Part shown: positions 1 through 6,868 of the stretch, piece after piece
Numbering within the stretch: position 1 is the first letter of the stretch
Layout: each line of letters begins with the position of its first letter
NCBI GenBank assembly: GCA_031285815.1
Contig: JAITVM010000175.1
Coordinates: forward strand, 1-11,353
Direction of reading: 5' to 3'
From: Clostridiales bacterium
GTDB taxonomy: Bacteria; Bacillota; Clostridia; Lachnospirales; JAITVM01
DNA length: 11,353 nt
Program-made: the position numbers and the translations under genes
The notes under the pieces: model-generated
The model's database searches: none
What the model was told of the DNA's origin: nothing
Seen by the model: the letters and a program-made list of their open reading frames with translations, nothing else

Positions 1-1
1 C

Positions 2-145
2 CTTCTTTCAGCGCTCTCTTTAAATCTGAAGCGTATGGTAAAGGCCTTGGGCAAAGGCACAAACCTTCTTGATTTTATCTTCTCCACAAAGGTTATTCTA
101 AAATTTGTTTTTAATACGGCGGCCTTTACTCTGTCAGCGGCTTAG
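2..145 (+). CDS. C-terminal tail of a probable IS1182-type transposase (partial at window edge)
   Basis: An open frame enters from the left edge and stops at TAG 143-145, leaving 47 residues. The stretch LSLNLKRMVKAL near its start resembles the end of DDE transposases of the IS1182/DDE_Tnp_1_6 type, where a helix of the form A-x-x-x-NLKR-hydrophobic closes the domain. The remaining residues (about 30) are hydrophobic and carry no motif I recognise. No start codon or inverted-repeat end is visible inside the window, so I cannot tell an intact element from a relic. The match rests on one short motif; a chance open frame at the window edge is the alternative. It ends about 50 bases before a two-way terminator. 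Confidence 0.45.
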   Translation, partial: LLSALSLNLKRMVKALGKGTNLLDFIFSTKVILKFVFNTAAFTLSAA

Positions 146-194
146 GATAGGCGTTTGTCAACAGGTCCCTGCGTGTTCAAAACCGGAGAAATAT

Positions 195-235
195 AAAAAA
201 ACCAAGGCCTTTAATTTTTTGCGCTTTGGTTTTTT
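195..235. terminator. Bidirectional rho-independent terminator
   Basis: An A-run (195-201) and CCAAGGC (202-208) pair with GCTTTGG (223-229) and the following T-run (230-235), allowing one G-U pair. Read on the minus strand it ends the VOC gene just downstream of its stop codon with a seven-T tail. Read on the plus strand it can end the transposase-side transcript with a six-T tail. Confidence 0.8.
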
Positions 236-248
236 ATATTTATAATGT

Positions 249-617
249 TTATTGCTGCACCGTTGATAAACAAAATGGGTGCCCTGCCGGGTCTAACATT
301 ACTGTAGATGTGTCATAATACTGGGCACTTGCCTTTACTGCACCACATTTAATAGCCAAAGCCTCAGCCCCTTGTAAGTCGCTGACTTTAAAATCTATAT
401 GGGCCATTTGCTGCTGCTTGCCATCTTCCCACGGCCAGACCGTCGGCAAGTACGCATCAACCGTTTGAAATACAAGCAATATCCCTTCCGGCGTGCGGAC
501 GCCTGCCCATTCACCCCCAGATATCTCTTTTTTCCACCCTGTCAACTTTACATAAAAATCAGCAAGCCCGTTAGCATCTGGGCAATCAAATGCTATCCCT
601 AAAATTGATGAAACCAT
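249..617 (-). CDS. VOC / glyoxalase-like family protein
   Basis: This is a 122-residue single-module protein of the vicinal oxygen chelate superfamily. The N-terminal beta-alpha unit starts LGIAFDCPDANGLADFYVKL (residues 6-25), the usual 'D-x-x-x-x-A-x-F-Y' opening. The second half has M-A-H-I-D-F-K-V (71-78) and ends with DPAGHPFCL (109-117), the family's closing strand. H73 sits where a metal or substrate ligand is common, but a full metal-binding set cannot be read from the sequence, so the reaction (glyoxalase, fosfomycin-type or non-enzymatic binding) is open. The length fits Glyoxalase_6-like proteins. The ATG follows a purine-rich GAAGG. It lies downstream of marR on the same strand but behind marR's terminator, so it is probably transcribed on its own. 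Confidence 0.85.
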   Translation of the reverse strand: MVSSILGIAFDCPDANGLADFYVKLTGWKKEISGGEWAGVRTPEGILLVFQTVDAYLPTVWPWEDGKQQQMAHIDFKVSDLQGAEALAIKCGAVKASAQYYDTSTVMLDPAGHPFCLSTVQQ

Positions 618-734
618 TGTACCTTCAACCCTTTCCGGCCCATTATTTTTTGGCCAAGTATTTGTGTGCCCTTGGCTATATATCTTATAGTATAATTGGT
701 TTCCGCCTATAAATAAAAGCTTTTTTTAACAAAT

Positions 735-762
735 AAAAAAGCGGGTTGGCATACTCCCGCTT
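735..762 (-). terminator. Rho-independent terminator of the marR gene
   Basis: On the minus strand AAGCGGG (762-756) pairs with CCCGCTT (745-739) around a ten-base loop, and a T-run (740-735) follows. It begins 26 bases after the MarR stop codon. Confidence 0.85.
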
Positions 763-787
763 CTCAAGAAAAACCCATCATAACCCC

Positions 788-1390
788 TTACCCCTGTGTA
801 CAAGAATTGAAGCCAGGGGAGCCGCAATGCCTAAAACCATGCCCCCAATGTTTATGTTGCCAGCCATGATGTTTAAAATGGTGGCAGTGGTTTCCATGGC
901 CTCCAAATTTATGCTGCATCATAAACTCTTTCATAAGTTTACGGCGCCCCTCAAAATCTTCATCAGGAAATTGTCCGCCATACTGTTTTATAAGCCTTTC
1001 TAAATATCCGCTAAACTGAGCTAATTCTTTCTCGTTCAAACAATCAAAAACATCTGGCACGTCAAAACTGCCTTCCTCTATGCTATTAGCCGCCTCTAAC
1101 CCTGCTTCTGTTAATTTGATAGTCATAGCCCGCTTATCTTCGCCAGACTGCTCCCTTGTTACCAGGCCATTCTTTTCTAATTTGGATAATAATTCTGCTA
1201 ACGACTGCTTCCTCATGCCCAGTAAAAAAGTCAATTCCTTTTGGCTAATCTCAGGTTTCATTTTAAGCATTGCCAATACCCGCCCCTGGCCTCTATGCGC
1301 CTTTCCCATCCGCCCATGGAAATGTGCCCGGTGCATTAACATTTGAAGCTCTTGTAGTTGTTCAGTAATAGTAATTTTAATTTCACTCAT
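788..1390 (-). CDS. MarR-family repressor with histidine-rich C-terminal tail
   Basis: A 200-residue winged-helix regulator. Residues 34-100 carry the MarR core: RGQGRVLAMLKMKPEISQKE (33-52), a recognition helix around MRKQSLAELLSKLEKNGLV (59-77), and a wing with GEDKRAMTIKLTEAG (83-97). MarR proteins bind as dimers to palindromes and usually repress their own gene. The tail is unusual: residues 160-188 contain 11 histidines in 29 positions, with cysteines at 169, 189 and 197. A smaller histidine cluster (20, 23, 25, 32) precedes the core. This suggests metal binding, but that is inference. The protein is longer than the roughly 140-160 residues usual for the family because of this tail. A strong AGGAGGG site precedes the ATG. 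The promoter carries two operator copies, so autorepression is likely. No transporter gene is adjacent, and its terminator separates it from the VOC gene. Confidence 0.9.
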   Translation of the reverse strand: MSEIKITITEQLQELQMLMHRAHFHGRMGKAHRGQGRVLAMLKMKPEISQKELTFLLGMRKQSLAELLSKLEKNGLVTREQSGEDKRAMTIKLTEAGLEAANSIEEGSFDVPDVFDCLNEKELAQFSGYLERLIKQYGGQFPDEDFEGRRKLMKEFMMQHKFGGHGNHCHHFKHHGWQHKHWGHGFRHCGSPGFNSCTQG

Positions 1391-1414
1391 AAGTGCCCTC
1401 CTAATATAATTTTA

Positions 1415-1438
1415 TTTTAGTCACGTACCTGACTAAAA
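1415..1438. promoter_or_regulatory. MarR operator O1 (perfect inverted repeat)
   Basis: TTTTAGTCA (1415-1423) and TGACTAAAA (1430-1438) form a perfect 9-base inverted repeat around CGTACC. It lies just downstream of the marR -10 box and covers the expected transcription start. Its core GTCAcGTACCTGACTA recurs 45 bases away as O2. The regulator-operator pairing is inferred from position and symmetry. Confidence 0.75.
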
Positions 1439-1440
1439 TA

Positions 1441-1469
1441 AGTATACTATCAATAAAAAAATATGTCAA
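1441..1469 (-). promoter_or_regulatory. Sigma-A promoter of marR
   Basis: On the minus strand there is a perfect -35 TTGACA (1469-1464), a 17-base spacer, and -10 TATACT (1446-1441). Transcription would start near 1434, inside operator O1. The start codon is at 1390, giving a leader of about 45 bases that contains the AGGAGGG ribosome site. Confidence 0.88.
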
Positions 1470-1480
1470 GTACCTGACTA
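1465..1480. promoter_or_regulatory. MarR operator O2 (second copy, overlaps -35)
   Basis: GTCAaGTACCTGACTA (1465-1480) repeats 15 of 16 bases of the O1 core (1420-1435) in the same orientation. The inner GTCA/TGAC arms are intact but the outer arms are less symmetrical than in O1. It covers five of the six bases of the -35 box, so binding would directly block RNA polymerase. Confidence 0.7.
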
Positions 1481-1655
1481 TTTTTTTATTTTATTATACA
1501 GCAGGTTTGATTCAATATATTTCAAAAAATATTTTAAATTACCCTCCATTGAGTTATAATAACCAGAGCAGTTAGGCATTATGGGTTAGAAAAAATTGAT
1601 GCATGGGCTAATTTTTAACTATGCTTTTATATAACAGAGAAATTTGGAGGCTATT

Positions 1656-2411
1656 ATGAAACTTATATCTTGGAATGTAAACGGGTTACGGGCCTGCATG
1701 AAAAAAAATTTTATGGATTTTTTTAATTCATCTGATGCAGATATTTTTTGCGTGCAAGAAACAAAAATGCAAAAAGGGCAGGCAGAATTTGATTTTAAAG
1801 GTTATAACGAGTATTGGAACTCTGCCGAAAAAAAAGGTTACTCTGGCACGGCAATCTTTAGCAAATCTGAGCCGGTTAACGTTATGTATGGCATGGGCAT
1901 ACCTGAGCACGATTTAGAAGGCAGGGTAATAACCCTAGAATTCAACAATTTTTACTTAATAAATATTTATACCCCCAATTCAAAGCGTGAGTTGGAGCGG
2001 CTCAGTTATAGAATGGAATGGGAAGGCGCTTTTTTAAGTTATATTTCACGTTTGGACAAACTAAAGCCCCTTATATTTTGTGGCGACCTAAATGTGGCCC
2101 ACAAAGAAATAGATTTGAAGAACCCAAAATCCAATACTAAAAATGCAGGGTTTACCAAGGAAGAACGCACTAAATTCCAAACCCTGTTAGACTCGGGGTT
2201 TGTTGACACATACAGATATATCAACCCAGACGCAGTGGGGAAATATACTTGGTGGTCATACATTAGAAATGCACGTGCCACAAACGCCGGCTGGCGGATT
2301 GATTATTTTATAACCTCAGAAAGGCTTAAGCAAAATATAACCGATGTTGTAATTTACGATACAATATATGGGTCTGACCATTGCCCTGTCGGTTTGGGTA
2401 TTGATATTTAA
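1656..2411 (+). CDS. xth: Exodeoxyribonuclease III (AP endonuclease, ExoIII/ExoA family)
   Basis: A 251-residue enzyme that cuts DNA at abasic sites and trims 3' ends in base-excision repair. The full motif set is present: W6-N7-x-N9-G10-L11-R12 at the start, metal ligand E35 in VQETK, SGTAIFSK (63-70), IYTPNS (104-109), GDLN (143-146) with D144/N146, WWSYIRNARATNAGWRIDYF (199-218) with D216, and the closing S-D-H (240-242) with catalytic H242. Length matches the family. I start at ATG 1656 because GGAGG (1646-1650) sits six bases before it; the in-frame TTG at 1644 would overlap that site. The gene is divergent from marR. A TATAAT (1555-1560) is a possible -10, but no good -35 is visible. 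No convincing terminator follows before the next gene, so read-through into the surface-protein gene is possible. Confidence 0.97.
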   Translation: MKLISWNVNGLRACMKKNFMDFFNSSDADIFCVQETKMQKGQAEFDFKGYNEYWNSAEKKGYSGTAIFSKSEPVNVMYGMGIPEHDLEGRVITLEFNNFYLINIYTPNSKRELERLSYRMEWEGAFLSYISRLDKLKPLIFCGDLNVAHKEIDLKNPKSNTKNAGFTKEERTKFQTLLDSGFVDTYRYINPDAVGKYTWWSYIRNARATNAGWRIDYFITSERLKQNITDVVIYDTIYGSDHCPVGLGIDI

Positions 2412-2558
2412 AAAAGGAAGAATATTTGTACATTATTTTGTTATCACTATGATGTATTTATCCTTTATACTGACTTACAAGATCAATTGTGGCATTGCCA
2501 CCTTTTATCGGGCAGAAATAATGAAGCATAGGCTTTTATCGGGGGAGGAGGCTTATAT

Positions 2559-4412
2559 ATGCTCATGTTTTTACACGCATCGTTTTTTGGGGCTATGCTG
2601 TTATTTTTATTGTATAGGAGAAGGTTTGGCACATTACTGATATTGTCTATCGTTATGTTGTTTTTTTCAAGCAAAACCGTTTATGCAAGCAGCACAAAAT
2701 TCGATACAGGGAGAAGCCACCATATCAGGGTGTCTGCTTCACTTTTAAATTATGACATAGGTATAAAGGGCATCAGGTACACATTAGTCAAATATGGGGA
2801 CAGCGGATTTGAAAAGCCAATAAGCACATATGATTTTGAGCCAACTATTTTAAAAGAAGTTAATGAAGCGTTCACGTCTGACAACGGGCCTACCGCTTAT
2901 AGGGGCATTTCTCCAGATATATACGAGGCTACACCTGGGTATTATGAGATATACCAGGTCATCTCCCCTGGGGATGCTTATTATAACCCTGGCAAAATCA
3001 GGTTTAAAATTGACACTAAAGGTGTATTTGAGGCTATAAATACAGATAACTTTAATCAGAATTATGAGCTAAATACAGGAATAATGTACGACCCAGGCGC
3101 AGAATCCTACGCATATGATGGGTCTATAAAAAAAAGCTATGAAGGGCAGCGCGCATATTTTTACAACTTCAAGGTTTCAACTAGCAACAAGCTAACCCTT
3201 CATAAAAGGGCATCTAGTTACAACAGCAAAGGGCTTTTACCAATAGGCGAGGATTTTTTTGATATAAATAACACAGCATACTATGAATTATTTGTCTTAC
3301 AAGAGGACACCCGGGAATGGGTCAAGATAAACTACCCAAACACTTCCGGGTCAAATGATAATGATATAGCCGGCTGTTTCCCCGTTGAAATTGAGAAATA
3401 CGGGGGCGGGTTGCGTGATAATTTTGGTGAGCTAATAAATTATTTTTACAAATATAATTTTGAAATTGGTTTAACCCCAAATATGTCATATAAATTCGAA
3501 CAAAAATACACGCCTATCAACTTTAGAAAGAACAAGGATGGCGACATTGCACCAATGTTCACTTTCTATATTAAAACTGGCGAAAGCTCAGAAATAGAAT
3601 ACGCAAAAATGGGCAAGGATACTTATGAGTATTACGCCGGGGCATACCATTATATATTTAATCAAAACAAAGGCAACATATCAAGGGACTTAATAGTAGA
3701 AGAAAAAGTTTATAAGAACTCTATCCCCGGGCTGAACATTGACCGGAGGTCTAATATTTCTATTATATTTCTACTCAATATTGATAGCAGGGATGTTGAA
3801 GACACTTCCTCTTTCAGCGTTTCAGAATCTTTAGACGGCGCCATAAGTTATGATATCCCCAAGAATATTGAATTGCCACCTTTCGAAGAAGATAATTTAG
3901 AAGATGCCCCCTTACCAAATATTGTTTTGGATGACCCAAAGGCTTATGAGGAGCCAACAGGGGAAGACACCGGAACCACAAGCGATACAACGGGAAATAC
4001 ATGGCCAACAGAAAACCAACCGGAAGAGCAGCCTGACGCAACCGGCAATGAAGAAATTGCCAACCCAGAACAAAATGCGCCTAATAACCCTATGGCTTCT
4101 GTGCCTGCATCAAATGAAACCCCTCAAGAAGAATTGTATGTTTTTGAAGAAGAGCCGAGCAACTCAAAGAGCCAGTTAACTATATCAAACAGCACACAAT
4201 TAATATCTGGTTATGAAGGCACTAAAGAACAAAACAGCGCTTCATACATCCCCTTGTTATTATTATTTTTTGTGCTTTTGACAGGCGCCCCATATATACT
4301 ATACACCAATAAGTACACAAAAAGGCGCAGGCGGCGTAAACGGGCCAAAATAAATTCAAAGCTAAATTATACTTTTAATAGGGTTGTACGCAGTTTCAAA
4401 AGCTATTTTTAA
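2559..4412 (+). CDS. Membrane-anchored surface protein with prealbumin/SpaA-like segments
   Basis: A 617-residue exported protein that I do not recognise by name. Residues 1-43 hold two hydrophobic stretches (about 3-18 and 23-37) split by RRR; the second ends in VYA, a plausible signal-peptidase site after A43. Two extracellular segments resemble SpaA/Cna-B-type prealbumin folds. The first (about 56-151) opens with IGIKGIRYTLVK and ends with TPGYYEIYQVISPG. The second (about 209-345) opens with NKLTLHKR and ends with LTPNMSYKFEQKYTP then FTFYIKTG. Residues 436-540 form an acidic Pro/Thr/Asn-rich stalk. One transmembrane helix (about 563-583) and a basic tail of about 33 residues with a run RRRRRKR anchor it. 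There is no LPxTG sorting motif. A GGAGGAGG site precedes ATG 2559. It runs convergently into another exported-protein gene. The domain assignment is by pattern only; an adhesin or matrix role is inference. Confidence 0.75.
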   Translation: MLMFLHASFFGAMLLFLLYRRRFGTLLILSIVMLFFSSKTVYASSTKFDTGRSHHIRVSASLLNYDIGIKGIRYTLVKYGDSGFEKPISTYDFEPTILKEVNEAFTSDNGPTAYRGISPDIYEATPGYYEIYQVISPGDAYYNPGKIRFKIDTKGVFEAINTDNFNQNYELNTGIMYDPGAESYAYDGSIKKSYEGQRAYFYNFKVSTSNKLTLHKRASSYNSKGLLPIGEDFFDINNTAYYELFVLQEDTREWVKINYPNTSGSNDNDIAGCFPVEIEKYGGGLRDNFGELINYFYKYNFEIGLTPNMSYKFEQKYTPINFRKNKDGDIAPMFTFYIKTGESSEIEYAKMGKDTYEYYAGAYHYIFNQNKGNISRDLIVEEKVYKNSIPGLNIDRRSNISIIFLLNIDSRDVEDTSSFSVSESLDGAISYDIPKNIELPPFEEDNLEDAPLPNIVLDDPKAYEEPTGEDTGTTSDTTGNTWPTENQPEEQPDATGNEEIANPEQNAPNNPMASVPASNETPQEELYVFEEEPSNSKSQLTISNSTQLISGYEGTKEQNSASYIPLLLLFFVLLTGAPYILYTNKYTKRRRRRKRAKINSKLNYTFNRVVRSFKSYF

Positions 4413-4427
4413 TTTTTTTATTACCCA

Positions 4428-4456
4428 AAGGTGCGGCCATAACGGCCGCCTTTTTT
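4428..4456 (+). terminator. Rho-independent terminator of the surface-protein gene
   Basis: GCGGCC (4432-4437) pairs with GGCCGC (4444-4449) around a six-base loop. The stem can extend with A-T and G-U pairs past one mismatch, and six Ts follow (4451-4456). It begins 15 bases after the stop codon. Confidence 0.88.
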
Positions 4457-4466
4457 ATGTAAAAAT

Positions 4467-4491
4467 AAAAAAAGCAGCGGCTTAACTGCTT
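4467..4491 (-). terminator. Rho-independent terminator of the SipW-signal protein gene
   Basis: On the minus strand AAGCAG (4491-4486) pairs with CTGCTT (4477-4472) around an eight-base loop, then a T-run follows (4473-4467). The first base of the stem is the last base of the stop codon. Together with the plus-strand terminator next to it, the convergent genes are insulated within about 80 bases. Confidence 0.75.
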
Positions 4492-5162
4492 TAATTATAC
4501 CAGCCTATGGGGATAGCATCAGATATTTTTTGCCCCCAATTTTCTGAAACTGCGCTGCGCGTAGCTTGGATTGCCGTCACTTTATATTGAATGTCAAATA
4601 CTGTGCCCATCTCAAAATCCCGGCTTTCGGACATATCACCTTCTTCACCGAAATTCCCGCCAAGCTCCCCCAGTATTTCCATAATAACCTCACCAAGCTC
4701 TATACTAGAATTCGTTTTTAGTACCGCATAATACCCGCCATCTATCTTCATCCATTTATCATTGCCATCAAGAAGCATGTCAAACTTGACAACCTGGGCT
4801 AGCCTTTCATCATCAAGGTACCAAATGCCATCAACTAAATCATAGTCGCCCCTGAAATGTGCAGGGGGGGCACTTGGCAACCGCGCTTCGGTACACCCAT
4901 CAAATAACAATTGTAAAATCGCATTATTGTTGCCACTGTTAGAAAGTTTAGACATATTGGGGCTATTTAATTGGACAACCTCACCTGGCAATTTATTGCT
5001 AGCGCTAATAATTTCAGACAATATTATATCTATGCTTGATGTAGACACATTAACCGGCGTAGACTCTTTAGATGACATATACCAAGCATACGTACCAGAT
5101 ATAGCTATTGAAATAATTAATAAGGCGGCAACTAGAGCAGTTATACGCTTATTAGTTTTCAT
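4491..5162 (-). CDS. SipW-type signal peptide protein, TasA/camelysin-like
   Basis: A 223-residue exported protein. The N-terminus MKTNKR, hydrophobic segment (about 7-22) and SGTYAWY (22-28) form the signal typical of proteins cut by SipW-like peptidases, with cleavage expected after A26. The mature part follows the TasA/camelysin pattern: a short strand, LPGEVVQLNSPNMSKLSNSG (58-77, like 'PG-x-v-v ... v-x-N-x-G'), then NNNAILQLLFDG (78-89), and near the end DIQYKVTAIQAT (190-201), resembling the 'x-A-I-Q-A' strand of that family. Relatives form biofilm fibres or surface layers; that role here is inferred. I choose ATG 5162 rather than 5171 because GGGGGA lies directly against the upstream ATG but about eight bases from the inner one. 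No sipW or tasA partner is in the window. Convergent with the 617-residue surface protein. Confidence 0.8.
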   Translation of the reverse strand: MKTNKRITALVAALLIISIAISGTYAWYMSSKESTPVNVSTSSIDIILSEIISASNKLPGEVVQLNSPNMSKLSNSGNNNAILQLLFDGCTEARLPSAPPAHFRGDYDLVDGIWYLDDERLAQVVKFDMLLDGNDKWMKIDGGYYAVLKTNSSIELGEVIMEILGELGGNFGEEGDMSESRDFEMGTVFDIQYKVTAIQATRSAVSENWGQKISDAIPIGWYN

Positions 5163-5201
5163 CAAGGCCATCCCCCAAACTGAAACAGTTGCTTTACCTA
5201 C

Positions 5202-5245
5202 ACAAATTTAAAATAAAACAAACCGCCTTAATGTGTTAAATTTGT
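5202..5245. promoter_or_regulatory. Inverted repeat upstream of the SipW-signal protein gene
   Basis: ACAAATTTAA (5202-5211) and TTAAATTTGT (5236-5245) are perfect 10-base complements 24 bases apart, starting 39 bases before ATG 5162. They could be two half-operators or a leader hairpin. The sequence is AT-only apart from one base per arm, so chance symmetry is possible. No clear -35/-10 pair was found around it. Confidence 0.35.
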
Positions 5246-5270
5246 AACTTCACCACACTAATCATAATAT

Positions 5271-5299
5271 AAAAAAATAACACGCTAATTACGTGTTAT
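5271..5299 (-). terminator. Terminator of the tcdA-HAD unit
   Basis: On the minus strand ATAACACG (5299-5292) pairs perfectly with CGTGTTAT (5284-5277) around a seven-base loop, and seven Ts run through 5277-5271. The stem is rather AT-rich. It lies about 50 bases after the HAD stop codon. Confidence 0.7.
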
Positions 5300-5347
5300 A
5301 TAACAAACCGATATCTTATATAATTTTCTATTTAACTAATTATAAAA

Positions 5348-6115
5348 TCAGGGCATTAACCCTTTGGAAATAATATCTGCCACAGAACCCACTACCTTGC
5401 CAACCTTTTGCTTCATATCTTTATACGCAGAAGACATAGTGTAGCCGCCATAATGGAGAATCATTGGAAGGTCGTTATAGCTGTCGCCAACTGTTATAAT
5501 ATCTGTAGCCTGAATCCCCATTTTGTTAATATAATGCTGCAGGCCGGTTAATTTAGTTTCGCCATATGGGTTTAAATCAATCGAATCAACATTGGCATTT
5601 ATGGTTACTAACCCACCAAATTCAAGCTCCATACTGGCTTTTGCTTCAAATACTTCTTTTACGCCATCATACTTTGTATCAATTTGATAAATTTGTGTAT
5701 GGCCTTTTATGTCAACACTGTTTAGCACGCCAGTATGATAAGCATTTTTATATTTTCCTTCAGCATAGTTATCATCGTACACATACCTCCCGTATTTATC
5801 GGTCAAAATAATATATTTGCTAAGCTTAATTGACTGGCTATTAATAATTTTACCGACAATGTCTGTAGCCATAGGGCTTATGTATATTTCATTTAAGTTG
5901 CTATCATAAATAGTACAGCCATTATTGCAGATTATAAAATCTACATCCAAATTATTTTCTAAAATTGCATCGCGGGCCGTGAAAAGGCACCTGCCCGTAA
6001 CAAGCCCAAATTTATTGCCCGCTGCTTTCCACTGCCCTATCGCCTTAATTACTTCTTTTTTAATGCCCCCGCCAATAAACAAGGTCCCGTCATAGTCACT
6101 CGCCAATATTTTCAT
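5348..6115 (-). CDS. Cof-type HAD-superfamily phosphatase
   Basis: A 255-residue cytosolic phosphatase of the HAD-IIB (Cof) group, which dephosphorylates sugar phosphates, FMN or similar small molecules; the substrate cannot be read here. All four motifs are present: DYDGT (7-11) with nucleophile D7 and acid/base D9; VTGR (39-42) with T40; K188 as motif III; and VGDSYNDLPM (209-218) with D211 and D215. The cap domain (roughly 80-180) is of the C2 type. Length is normal for the family. AGGGGG precedes the ATG. The gene begins 23 bases after tcdA's stop codon on the same strand, so it is most likely the last gene of that transcript, ended by the hairpin at 5271-5299. Confidence 0.93.
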   Translation of the reverse strand: MKILASDYDGTLFIGGGIKKEVIKAIGQWKAAGNKFGLVTGRCLFTARDAILENNLDVDFIICNNGCTIYDSNLNEIYISPMATDIVGKIINSQSIKLSKYIILTDKYGRYVYDDNYAEGKYKNAYHTGVLNSVDIKGHTQIYQIDTKYDGVKEVFEAKASMELEFGGLVTINANVDSIDLNPYGETKLTGLQHYINKMGIQATDIITVGDSYNDLPMILHYGGYTMSSAYKDMKQKVGKVVGSVADIISKGLMP

Positions 6116-6138
6116 AAATCCCCCTAATAATAATTGCT

Positions 6139-6864
6139 TTAAGCTTTATCAGCCCCATCAATTAAGCCCTTTACAACCTGCGATGCAATCAAAATCCCAG
6201 CCGCAGGCGGCACAAAAGGCGAACTGCCAATAATACAGCGTTTTTTGTTCGTAGTAATTTCATCTGTTGCCCCTGGCGTGATAGGCGGCTCAGTAGAATA
6301 TACAACCTTCAGCTTTTTTATGCCCCTTGCCCTAAGCTCCTTGCGCATAACTTTCGCAAGCGGGCAGGCACTGGTCTCAAAAATATCACAAGCCACTAAT
6401 TTTGTAGGGTCCAGTTTGTTGCCGGTACCCATGCAGCTGATAAGCGGCACATTTAAATCTTGGCTAATTTGCGCCAGCATAATTTTCGAAGAAACTGTAT
6501 CAATGGCATCTACCATATAATCAAAATCCAAATAATTAAACAAATCTTTTGATGCACCAGTATAAAAAATATTATAAATATCAGCCACAGCTTTAGGGTT
6601 TATGTCTATAACACGCTGCTTTATAACTTCAGTTTTCATCATCCCCAGCGTTTTGTGTGTAGCTATAAGCTGCCTGTTTAAATTTGTTATGCTAATGGCA
6701 TCATTATCAACTAATGTAAAATGCCCGACCCCAGAACGGCAAAGGGCTTCCACAACATATGAGCCCACTCCGCCCAAACCAAAAACAGCTACATGTTTGC
6801 CAAATAATAATTTTTGGTTCTGTTCGCCAATAATTAATTCTGTCCTCGAAAATTCGTTTATCAT
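6139..6864 (-). CDS. tcdA: tRNA threonylcarbamoyladenosine dehydratase (TcdA/CsdL, E1-like)
   Basis: A 241-residue E1/ThiF-like enzyme that uses ATP to cyclise t6A at position 37 of ANN-decoding tRNAs to ct6A. Visible motifs are the nucleotide-binding GLGGVGS (29-35), LVDNDAI (51-57) with D53, NLNRQL (61-66) with the conserved arginine R64, and the VDAIDTVSSK segment (118-127). CMGTGNKLDP (144-153), SACPLAKVMRKELRARGI (165-182) and a late region with GSSPFVPPAAG (213-223) are characteristic of TcdA rather than of MoeB or ThiF. Length is slightly shorter than the E. coli protein, which has an extra C-terminal part. The start lies only four bases after the stop of the upstream membrane-protein gene with a weak GAGAG site, which suggests translational coupling. 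Confidence 0.95.
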   Translation of the reverse strand: MINEFSRTELIIGEQNQKLLFGKHVAVFGLGGVGSYVVEALCRSGVGHFTLVDNDAISITNLNRQLIATHKTLGMMKTEVIKQRVIDINPKAVADIYNIFYTGASKDLFNYLDFDYMVDAIDTVSSKIMLAQISQDLNVPLISCMGTGNKLDPTKLVACDIFETSACPLAKVMRKELRARGIKKLKVVYSTEPPITPGATDEITTNKKRCIIGSSPFVPPAAGILIASQVVKGLIDGADKA

Positions 6865-6868
6865 AATA

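Noticed and set aside
151..171. Frame reading A-F-V-N-R-S-L-R as further transposase sequence
   Set aside because: Stops break this frame just upstream, and so short a match could easily be chance.
746..1003. Plus-strand open frame across the end of marR
   Set aside because: It is the reverse of the marR histidine-rich coding region, has no ribosome site, and its Met/Pro/Phe-rich composition is a shadow effect.
1644..1655. TTG at 1644 as the start of xth
   Set aside because: It overlaps the GGAGG ribosome site. ATG 1656 has correct spacing and gives the family's standard MKLISWNVNG start.
3874..3915. LP-containing motifs (LPPFE, LPNIV) in the surface protein as sortase signals
   Set aside because: Neither fits LPxTG, and both are far from the C-terminal membrane helix.
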